DNA from: an uncultured Verrucomicrobiota bacterium
GTDB taxonomy: Bacteria > Verrucomicrobiota > Verrucomicrobiae > Opitutales > Opitutaceae
Length of the DNA stretch: 5,762 nt
Direction: 5' to 3'
Assembly: GCA_946482165.1 (NCBI GenBank)
Contig: CAMLQS010000327.1
Coordinates: forward strand, 1 to 5,762
Shown here: piece after piece, positions 1 to 5,762 of the stretch
Numbering within the stretch: position 1 is the first letter of the stretch
Layout: the number at the start of each line of letters is the position of its first letter
Translations under genes and position numbers: made by a program
The notes under the pieces: model-generated
What the model was told of the DNA's origin: nothing
Seen by the model: the letters and a program-made list of their open reading frames with translations, nothing else
The model's database searches: none

Positions 1-2291
1 GCGCGCAGCTTCACCGGGGTGCCCAGGGCGAGCAATTCGTCGCCGCACTGGATGCGCTCGTCCGCGCCGGGGCCCAGCAGGCGCGTCGGGCCGCGTCGCA
101 ACCCGGCGATCTGCACCCCGTGCCGCGCCGCGGGGGCGAGTTCCGACAAGGTGGCGCCGCAGGCGCGGCTTTCGGCGGGCACGGTCACCGTCTCCAAACC
201 GACGACGTCAAAATCCGAGCCCTCCTCGCCGCCGTTGACCGCGCCGAGAAACGCCTTCGCGGCCGCGGCTTGGTCGGGCGTGCCGAGAAAAAGCACCTTG
301 TCGCGGGGAAAAAGCGCCTGCTCGGGCCCCGGAAGCGTGATCATGCATCCTTGGCGCTCGACGCCCACGACCGTGCAACCGAAGCGCGCGCGTAGGTTGA
401 GCTGGGCAAGCGTGCCGCCGGCGCAGGCCGCGAGATCGGGAATGACGCAGTCGGACACATTGAGCTTCCACTCCTCGTGTTTCCCGAGCCAGGGCACCGA
501 GGTCGCGCTCAAGCGCGCCGGGCCGCCTTCGCCCAAGACCTCCTGCAAACCCACCTCCAGCTCGCTGTGCCAGTAGATCATGCGCCGGCGCAGAACAAAA
601 AGAGCCGTCGCGGCCACCAAGGCGCCGCCGAGCAGCGTCCACTTCGCCGAACCCGAAGGAGCGAACGAGCCGACCCAGATGACCAGCACCACCGTCGCGA
701 CGAGCCGAATGCCGTTGGAGATCAGCACGCGGAGACGTTCACGCTTCGGCTGCGGCTGGGTCTGCGTGGAGAACTCCGCCACGATGAGGGCCAACGCGCC
801 CACGTTGCGCCAGACCGCGAACAAGGGCACGAGCGCGACGACGACCAGCGCCGCCCAAAACAGGAAAGTCGGCCCGCCCTCGAAGAGCCAGTTTTCGCCG
901 AGACGCCGCGTGATCGCGTTCTCCATCGGCTCGGCGGAGACCAGCAGGCCGGCGACGAAAAGCAGCTCCACGCCGATCTGGATCACGCGCTTGCGGCTGA
1001 GCTTCCACAACAGGCTGCCCGCCTTGCGTTCGCGCAGGCGCTCCAGCCATTCCTGATAGGCGTCGAGCGCGCCGACGAGCCAGCGGGGCCGGAGTCTGAG
1101 CAGCGAATCGGCGATGCCTTCGGAGCGGCGGGTCAGCACCGGAGCGGTCAGCGAGGTCACGAGCGAGAGACCGACCGCGAGCGGGTAATAACGCTCCGGC
1201 ACCGCCTTCGCGGCGACGCCCAGCTGGGCGATGACGAAGGAGAACTCGCCGATGGGCGTCGCGATCAATCCGGTGCGCAAGCCGTCGCGATGCGAAGCCC
1301 CGGTCAACGTGAGCCCGGTCGAGACCGAAAACACCCGCACCAACAAGGTGAACACGGCCAGGAGCAGGATCATCCACCACGCCTCGCCCAGCGCGCGCAC
1401 GTCGATCTGCAAGCCGATGCCGACGAAGAACACCGCGCTGAAAACGTCGCGCATGCCTTCAAAGATCCGCTCGACCTGGTGCCGATGCGGCGTCTCCGCC
1501 ACGATGGTGCCGAGCAGAAAGGCGCCAAGCGCGAGCGAGTAGCCCGCGCGGTGCGCGATGATCGCGAGTCCGAACAGGAGCGCCGCCGTCGCGAGCGTTT
1601 GCAGTTCTTCGTCGGCCTTGAGACTCAGCTTGCGCAGGAGCCACGGCACGAGAAGCAGACCCAGGATGCCCGCGAACACGACGAAGGCGCCGAATCCGCC
1701 GACCGTCGCCCCCAACCCGCCGGCTTCACCGGCCAAACTCGCCGAACCACCGCCTCCGGCCGCTCCCAGCGCGATGACGGAGTTCAGCACCGTGAGCATC
1801 ACGACCGCGACGACGTCCTCGAGGACGGTGACGCCCATCGCGAATTGCGCGGGCTTCTCGTGCGCCGATCCTGTCTCGTGCAGGATCTTCCCGATGATGG
1901 CCGACGAGGACACCATCAACATCGCCGCCAAAAACAGCGTCTCCGTCGGGCTGAGCCCGATGGCCGCGCCCAGCGCGCGAGTGGAGAAATAAGTGAGCAC
2001 CGCGCCGAACAACACCGCGAGCAGCAGCCCCGCGCCGAGGCGCTTGAGCCGTTTCAGGCTGAGCTTCAACCCGATGGAAAACATCAGAAACACCAGGCCG
2101 ACCTGCGCCGCCGTCGCGATGCTCGCGTCGTCCTTGACCAACGCAAAAGGCGGAGTGTGCGGCCCCACCACCATGCCCGCCACAAGGTAGCCGACCACGG
2201 CCGACAAACCCGCGCGCTGGCAGAGCCAGCCGAGGGCCGCCGCCGAGGCGAGGATGACCGCAAGGTCTTGGATGAAGGCTACGCCGTGCAT
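1..2291 (-). CDS. Kef-type (CPA2) cation:proton antiporter with two C-terminal TrkA_C-like domains, partial
   Basis: Inner-membrane monovalent cation/H+ antiporter of the CPA2 family; 763 codons are visible and the frame runs off the left edge with no stop. Residues 1-390 form the exchanger core. They start with the usual first helix and a GYLVAG-MVVGP turn (residues 34-44). SSSAIIGKIL (128-137) follows, then LED at 157-159 with Asp159 at the transport position. Next come GYSLALGAFLLG (250-261), FFVGIGLQID (288-297) and IGEFSFVIA (347-355). Four further hydrophobic segments lie near 437-453, 476-494, 526-544 and 551-569. Two soluble TrkA_C/RCK_C-like repeats follow (about 612-682 and 696-763). 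I see no Rossmann-type TrkA_N/RCK_N domain. The substrate (K+ or Na+) cannot be told. ATG 2291 was chosen because it places the first helix canonically; no Shine-Dalgarno precedes it. It lies 106 bases downstream of the small membrane-protein gene on the same strand, so co-transcription is possible. Family call is firm. Confidence 0.93.
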   Translation of the reverse strand, partial: MHGVAFIQDLAVILASAAALGWLCQRAGLSAVVGYLVAGMVVGPHTPPFALVKDDASIATAAQVGLVFLMFSIGLKLSLKRLKRLGAGLLLAVLFGAVLTYFSTRALGAAIGLSPTETLFLAAMLMVSSSAIIGKILHETGSAHEKPAQFAMGVTVLEDVVAVVMLTVLNSVIALGAAGGGGSASLAGEAGGLGATVGGFGAFVVFAGILGLLLVPWLLRKLSLKADEELQTLATAALLFGLAIIAHRAGYSLALGAFLLGTIVAETPHRHQVERIFEGMRDVFSAVFFVGIGLQIDVRALGEAWWMILLLAVFTLLVRVFSVSTGLTLTGASHRDGLRTGLIATPIGEFSFVIAQLGVAAKAVPERYYPLAVGLSLVTSLTAPVLTRRSEGIADSLLRLRPRWLVGALDAYQEWLERLRERKAGSLLWKLSRKRVIQIGVELLFVAGLLVSAEPMENAITRRLGENWLFEGGPTFLFWAALVVVALVPLFAVWRNVGALALIVAEFSTQTQPQPKRERLRVLISNGIRLVATVVLVIWVGSFAPSGSAKWTLLGGALVAATALFVLRRRMIYWHSELEVGLQEVLGEGGPARLSATSVPWLGKHEEWKLNVSDCVIPDLAACAGGTLAQLNLRARFGCTVVGVERQGCMITLPGPEQALFPRDKVLFLGTPDQAAAAKAFLGAVNGGEEGSDFDVVGLETVTVPAESRACGATLSELAPAARHGVQIAGLRRGPTRLLGPGADERIQCGDELLALGTPVKLR

Positions 2292-2332
2292 GGATCGGTT
2301 TGTCGGGAATGATGAACGGAAGGAAGGACGCG

Positions 2333-2376
2333 TTGCGGACGTGCGCGCAGCAATAAGGTTCCATAAGGTTCCGCAA
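2333..2376. repeat. Inverted repeat TTGCGGA / TCCGCAA upstream of the antiporter gene
   Basis: A perfect 7-base inverted repeat (2333-2339 and 2370-2376) with a 30-base interior, in the gap between the small membrane-protein gene and the antiporter gene. The interior contains the tandem GGAACCTTAT repeat. In the transcript it could form a long-looped hairpin 42-85 bases before the antiporter ATG; as DNA it could be a spaced operator. Function is inferred only, and a 7-base match can arise by chance in GC-rich DNA. Confidence 0.35.
2353..2372. repeat. Two tandem copies of ATAAGGTTCC
   Basis: Two perfect adjacent 10-base copies (2353-2362, 2363-2372), reading GGAACCTTAT twice on the minus strand, 62-81 bases upstream of the antiporter start. 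The copies are more AT-rich than their surroundings, and the 10-base period would put both on the same face of the helix, as in some regulator-binding sites. A local duplication without function is equally possible. I found no convincing -35/-10 pair here. Confidence 0.55.
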
Positions 2377-2397
2377 GGCGGGCGGAAGCTTTCCCTG

Positions 2398-2754
2398 TCA
2401 CGGGTGCCGCCACGCGGCCGGCAGCAGCGAGGCGACGCCGTCGTTGCAGAGGACGTAGTAGAACCAGAAAATGAGCGCGCCCAACCCGATCAGAAAGCAC
2501 GCCTCCCCCAGCCCGCCGGCCTTGGCGCGGCTGGTGCGGTGCAGCCAGCGCACGAGCGTCTCCAGCCCCGGCGCGATAAAAAACGCCACCAGCGATCCGC
2601 CGAACAACACCAGCGCGATCACGATGGTCGTGCGCAGCCAGGGGTCGCCGATGCGCTCGGCCTGGTAGCCGACGATCGAGTTGACCAGGTTCAGCAGCAG
2701 CAGACAGCAGGGCAGGACGTAATAGACGCGGACGGTGGCGTTCCCTTTGGCCAT
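2398..2754 (-). CDS. Small three-helix membrane protein of unknown function
   Basis: A 118-residue protein that I do not recognise as a named family. Three hydrophobic segments are clear: residues 10-30 (with PCCLLLLNLVNS), 43-63 and 83-102 (with FWFYY). The loop 64-82 carries Arg, Lys and His (VRWLHRTSRAK) and is probably cytoplasmic by the positive-inside rule. ATG 2754 is preferred over an in-frame GTG at 2766, because GGGGA sits three bases before the ATG, the best ribosome-binding match in the window although closely spaced. It lies 56 bases downstream of the NtrC-like gene and 106 bases upstream of the antiporter gene, all on one strand. It may belong to that transcription unit, but nothing shows a functional link. 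The strongly hydrophobic, well-formed segments make this frame far more convincing than the overlapping frames. Confidence 0.8.
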   Translation of the reverse strand: MAKGNATVRVYYVLPCCLLLLNLVNSIVGYQAERIGDPWLRTTIVIALVLFGGSLVAFFIAPGLETLVRWLHRTSRAKAGGLGEACFLIGLGALIFWFYYVLCNDGVASLLPAAWRHP

Positions 2755-2810
2755 GGGTCCCCACACCGTCGCGGAGCCCGCTCCGGATCAATCACGGAAT
2801 CGTCAGGCGG

Positions 2811-4049
2811 TCAGGCAACCCGCCCCGGCCACCTGAGGGCGGATTTCGTCGTCGCCCGTTCCACCGCGGCGAGGACCCGCGCCGCCGCGGCCTCCTCGGG
2901 GTCGGCCGGAGCTTCCGTGAGCCTGCCAAAATGCGTGGCCGTGAGCTCCCGGTGAGGACAATCCGCGACGGCCTGCCGAACCGCAGCCACGAGCTCCTGG
3001 TGGTTGCCGCGCCAGGTTCGTCCGGTCAGCCACTGCATCGCCGCGGGATGGACGGACCGCGCGCGAAAGTGGGGGAAAATCGCGGTAAGATCGGTGAGCA
3101 CCCGCCGGACGATCAACTCCACGTCCTCGCGGCGAGCTCCGAGGGACGGCACGTTCACCACCGCCGGAACGATGAATTGGAGCTCTTCGAGAAACTCTCC
3201 GTCCGAGGAAGTCTGCCCGTCCGCGCCGGCGTTCACCGCGAAGACGATGCGCAGGGGCTTCTCTTTTTCGCGCTGCCGCCGCGCGCGCCGGAGAAATTCG
3301 AGCAGCGGCTTTTCCTGCGCCTTGGGCAATTTTTCCACCTCGGGCACAAAATAGGTCCGCGGCACGCCCTCGTTCAGGCGATCCAGCGAAACCTGGGTCG
3401 CCAAGGTCTCGACGTCGAGATCCTGCGCCGCGAGCACGACGAGCCCCCCGTGCAGATCGCCGCCCATCGCCTGGTATTCGCGCGCCACCAGCTCGAATTC
3501 CACGCCCGATTCCCCGCGCAGGATAAGGCCGACCGGGTCGTTGCGAGCGTTCCAAAGCTCGTTTATCACGCGTCGCATGGCGGCGGAGCGGTTGACCAGG
3601 TGCAGCGGACGGTAACCGCTTTCCCCGGGTATCGGCGGCACGCTCGCCATGGTTCCGGAAGGACCGTGCGCGATCGGCGCCACCGGGCGGTCCTTCCCAA
3701 TCAAACGCTGGATCGCCGCGACTGCGCGCTTCGGGTTGATAGGCTGCAAAAGCGCGTCGCCGAGGCCTTGGGCGAAAAGCGGCAGCACCGAGTCGACCTC
3801 GTCGCGATTGGCGATCAGCAGAAAGCGCGTGTCGGCCGCCACCTGCCGGGCCTTGGCGAGAAACTCCCCCGTGTCGGGAACCGCGCCATGAACCAACACG
3901 CAAAGCTGGCAATAGCGCGATCCCAGCACGCGCAGGACTTCGTCGGCGTCCGGGCAGGAGGCGACGACGGCTCCGGCATCGGTCAGCAAAAGCGAAAACA
4001 GACTGCGCAAGCGGGCATCGGGGATGCAGACGGCGGCGTTGGGCGGCAT
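2811..4049 (-). CDS. Catalytically degenerate NtrC-like protein (pseudo-receiver plus pseudo-AAA+)
   Basis: A 412-residue protein with the architecture of a sigma-54 activator (NtrC type) but without its active residues. Residues 5-117 follow a receiver fold. The phospho-acceptor Asp is His54, the conserved Thr/Ser is Ala80, the conserved Lys is Gln102, and only one N-terminal acidic residue (Asp11) remains. Residues 149-365 follow the AAA+ domain. Walker A GESGTGKE reads GESGVEFE (179-186), losing Gly-Lys. The GAFTGA loop is absent. Walker B FLDE reads FVPE (234-237). The FREDL..RL arginines are Leu287 and Ile293. Sensor II WPGNVREL reads WRGNHQEL (346-353). Asn273 of sensor I is kept. The tail (366-412) has no Fis-type helix-turn-helix. 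ATP hydrolysis, sigma-54 contact and phosphorylation are therefore unlikely; a scaffold or binding role is inferred. ATG 4049 is chosen over TTG 4064. The frame is uninterrupted, so it is not a decaying pseudogene. Confidence 0.88.
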   Translation of the reverse strand: MPPNAAVCIPDARLRSLFSLLLTDAGAVVASCPDADEVLRVLGSRYCQLCVLVHGAVPDTGEFLAKARQVAADTRFLLIANRDEVDSVLPLFAQGLGDALLQPINPKRAVAAIQRLIGKDRPVAPIAHGPSGTMASVPPIPGESGYRPLHLVNRSAAMRRVINELWNARNDPVGLILRGESGVEFELVAREYQAMGGDLHGGLVVLAAQDLDVETLATQVSLDRLNEGVPRTYFVPEVEKLPKAQEKPLLEFLRRARRQREKEKPLRIVFAVNAGADGQTSSDGEFLEELQFIVPAVVNVPSLGARREDVELIVRRVLTDLTAIFPHFRARSVHPAAMQWLTGRTWRGNHQELVAAVRQAVADCPHRELTATHFGRLTEAPADPEEAAAARVLAAVERATTKSALRWPGRVA

Positions 4050-4066
4050 CGAATCCGTATACAAGG

Positions 4067-4093
4067 CGGCGGCGCAAAACGGCTGCGCCGCCG
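4067..4093 (-). other. Strong intergenic hairpin before the NtrC-like gene
   Basis: A perfect 10-base-pair, almost all G-C stem (4067-4076 with 4084-4093) and a 7-base loop, lying wholly in the 91-base gap between the tailed Roadblock gene and the NtrC-like gene. On the transcribed minus strand it ends 17 bases before ATG 4049. No U-tract follows, so it is not a standard intrinsic terminator. It could slow or partly stop transcription, protect the upstream mRNA, or hinder ribosome access. The structure is seen; any role is inferred. Confidence 0.55.
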
Positions 4094-4140
4094 AAATTAG
4101 AAGACGGTTAAAACAGGAACGTTACACACTGGGCGCGAAC

Positions 4141-4728
4141 TCAATAGGCGCGACCGCGATACATGCGGACCGGCTTGGAAGAATCGGCGGCCACGGCTGC
4201 ATTCGGGCTCGCGCCGGCGGCGGAAGCCAGGGCGGGCATCGGCGCGGCGGCGGGCACGGGCATCGGCGGGGTGGAAAAACGCTGCGCCGAAGGAGTGGCC
4301 GCGGCCACGGTCGGAGATTGCGATGCGTTGCTCCCCGTGGGAGCGGGAGCGGAAAAACCGCCGCGCGCCGCCATTTCCAAGCCGGAAACAATGTCCGGCG
4401 TAAGGTGTTTCATGGTCATGTTCGTGACCATGCGGGTGGAAGAGAGGTTGGCCCGCTCTCCGCCAAGGACCAAAAGGACCTGCTTCTCGGTGCGACGCAG
4501 CAAAACCCAGCGTTCGCTGAAGCGCAGCATGTAGTCGTCGCACGGCAGGAAGTTCTCGTCCATCGTCTCATACATCGCGACGATGCGCCGCTGGGCGTCC
4601 ACGAACAGCTCGTTGGAAAGGAAGGAAGGAAGACGGTTGATATACATCTGTCCCTCGGTGCCGAAGAGGCACACGCCCTCGATGCCGGGAAGATCGAGGA
4701 TATTGTCGAAAAGTTTGGAAATTTCCAT
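4141..4728 (-). CDS. Roadblock/LC7-domain protein with long Ala/Pro-rich C-terminal tail
   Basis: 195 residues. Residues 1-118 fit the Roadblock/LC7 order: helix 3-13, strand 16-24 (IEGVCLFGT), strand 27-33, long helix 37-60, strands within 66-91 (including RWVLLRR and KQVLLVLGG) and a final helix 96-110. Roadblock proteins form dimers that regulate or dock small GTPases and other partners in the cytoplasm. Residues 121-185 are a low-complexity Ala/Pro/Ser/Thr tail, probably disordered. The last ten residues (PVRMYRGRAY) are basic and aromatic and look like a possible peptide-binding tag. ATG 4728 was chosen over the in-frame start at 4800 because the domain begins immediately at MEISKLF, and the longer version would overlap the upstream gene with poor sequence. 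There is no Shine-Dalgarno motif. It follows the other Roadblock gene by 52 bases, suggesting one operon and perhaps a heterodimer. No GTPase gene is visible. Confidence 0.85.
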   Translation of the reverse strand: MEISKLFDNILDLPGIEGVCLFGTEGQMYINRLPSFLSNELFVDAQRRIVAMYETMDENFLPCDDYMLRFSERWVLLRRTEKQVLLVLGGERANLSSTRMVTNMTMKHLTPDIVSGLEMAARGGFSAPAPTGSNASQSPTVAAATPSAQRFSTPPMPVPAAAPMPALASAAGASPNAAVAADSSKPVRMYRGRAY

Positions 4729-4780
4729 GACGGGAAGGAGTCGGGTTGAAATTGGGCGATTCAGGCCGTGGCGGCCGGTC

Positions 4781-5104
4781 TCAGGCGTTCGCCAGCGCAT
4801 TCCGGACGAGCGACACGGTTTCGTTGATGCGCGCTCGGGAGTTGAGGATGACGCCCACCGCGCCCCCTTGATGGGGAACGCAAATGACCGTGAGCGAACG
4901 GCCCTGGATTTGCGCCTCCTGGAAATCCTCGAGGCCGAACGATTCGCCGATCAAAGCCGCCACTTGCTGGAAGTAGACGAGGACGTTGGCCAGGACATCG
5001 ACTTCGTTGCCCTCCTGAACGATCACATCCCCGGACTCCGAGCACTGCACATAACCGAGGACGTTCGGCGCCTGCATGATCTGCTGAACAGGTGTGTTGG
5101 TCAT
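4781..5104 (-). CDS. Roadblock/LC7-domain protein, single domain
   Basis: 107 residues that are essentially one Roadblock/LC7 domain: short helix 5-11, strand 15-21 (VLGYVQC), turn SESGD, strand 27-31, long helix 35-57, strand 62-67, strand 70-78 (SLTVICVPH), strand 82-89 (AVGVILNSR) and C-terminal helix 93-106. The size and layout match MglB-like regulators, which act as cytoplasmic dimers, but I cannot show orthology. ATG 5104 is preferred over ATG 5140 or the longer start at 5194. It places the first helix as in the neighbouring Roadblock protein, the stretch 5105-5140 has less typical codons (including CTA), and a candidate -24/-12 promoter predicts transcription starting near 5146. The ribosome-binding site is weak at best (GCGGAT). 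It is first in the minus-strand gene row. A 5-base-pair hairpin (4764-4776) follows its stop but lacks terminator features. Confidence 0.85.
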   Translation of the reverse strand: MTNTPVQQIMQAPNVLGYVQCSESGDVIVQEGNEVDVLANVLVYFQQVAALIGESFGLEDFQEAQIQGRSLTVICVPHQGGAVGVILNSRARINETVSLVRNALANA

Positions 5105-5157
5105 GGTATCCGCTAGTTTGCTGCTGCTGAAGGCATTCATGATGCGTCCCGTCATTC

Positions 5158-5172
5158 GCATTCGGCGTGCCA
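5158..5172 (-). promoter_or_regulatory. Candidate sigma-54 (-24/-12) promoter for the Roadblock gene row
   Basis: On the minus strand the bases read TGGCACGCCGAATGC. The known sigma-54 consensus is TGGCACG-N4-TTGC. The seven-base -24 block is identical, the -12 block has one mismatch (ATGC), and the GG and GC pairs are separated by exactly ten bases as required. Transcription would start near 5146, giving a leader of about 42 bases to ATG 5104. Call is by motif only; the base after the -12 block and the one after TGGCACG do not fit the extended consensus. Confidence 0.5.
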
Positions 5173-5225
5173 GCGCCGGAGAATTCCCGCCCACCCCCGG
5201 TAAATACCCTAGTCCCGCGCCGTTA

Positions 5226-5762
<537 letters not shown>

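Noticed and set aside
477..2312. Long plus-strand open frame of 611 codons
   Set aside because: It is antisense to the antiporter gene. Its translation is a low-complexity mix of Arg, Gln, Glu, His and Asp without domain-like pattern, while the minus-strand frame gives a canonical CPA2 protein. GC-rich codon bias removes stops from the opposite strand.
2772..2785. Short hairpin CGGAG-CCCG-CTCCG between the NtrC-like and membrane-protein genes, considered as a terminator
   Set aside because: Only five pairs and no U-tract on either strand; expected by chance in GC-rich DNA.
2279..2791. Minus-strand frame of 170 codons over the small membrane-protein gene
   Set aside because: It is Arg-rich and lacks the clear hydrophobic segments of the frame ending at 2398, and it overlaps the antiporter start.
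2803..4077. Minus-strand frame of 424 codons overlapping the NtrC-like gene
   Set aside because: Arg/Gly/Ala-rich translation with no fold, whereas the overlapping frame ending at 2811 matches receiver and AAA+ patterns along its length.
2931..4100. Plus-strand open frame of 389 codons
   Set aside because: Antisense to the NtrC-like gene, Arg/His-rich and without recognisable structure; a by-product of GC-rich coding.
4620..4631. GGAA repeated three times inside the tailed Roadblock gene, considered as a phase-variable tract
   Set aside because: Three copies are too few for efficient slippage, and the bases encode normal residues of the Roadblock domain.
4024..4749. Plus-strand frame of 241 codons
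   Set aside because: Antisense to the tailed Roadblock gene; Gly/Arg/His-rich with no domain pattern.
4781..5140. Longer start at ATG 5140 for the first Roadblock gene
   Set aside because: It would lie about six bases from the predicted transcription start and adds twelve residues with atypical codons ahead of the domain. It is kept only as an alternative.

Overview
The window is GC-rich and tightly packed bacterial chromosomal DNA. It holds six protein genes: five in a row on the minus strand, and mreB on the plus strand, diverging from them and cut by the window's right edge. The MreB sequence, the GC-rich codon use and the near absence of Shine-Dalgarno motifs would fit a Verrucomicrobiota lineage such as Opitutales. 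That assignment is a guess from general impression, not from any search.

Layout, right to left along the minus strand. 5104-4781 is a single-domain Roadblock/LC7 protein. 4728-4141 is a second Roadblock/LC7 protein with an Ala/Pro-rich tail. 4049-2811 is a receiver-plus-AAA+ protein built like an NtrC-type sigma-54 activator, but with nearly every catalytic residue replaced. 2754-2398 is a small three-helix membrane protein. 2291-1 is a CPA2 (Kef-type) cation:proton antiporter with two C-terminal TrkA_C/RCK_C-like domains, running off the left edge. On the plus strand mreB starts at 5359 and is open at 5762.

The 254-base divergent region (5105-5358) holds three candidate control elements. 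A good -24/-12 (sigma-54) promoter match faces the Roadblock genes (5172-5158). A 23-bp dyad is centred about 90 bases upstream of that promoter's predicted start. A consensus -35 with a weak -10 points at mreB (5279-5307).

The most interesting part is 2398-5104: two Roadblock proteins and an intact but catalytically dead NtrC-like protein, next to mreB, with no small GTPase, kinase or DNA-binding domain in view. Roadblock proteins usually act as dimeric platforms or GTPase regulators (MglB for MglA), and MglA is linked to MreB in Myxococcus. A scaffold or signalling module tied to cell shape or polarity is therefore a reasonable but unproven hypothesis. No RNA genes, insertion sequences, CRISPR arrays or convincing intrinsic terminators were seen.
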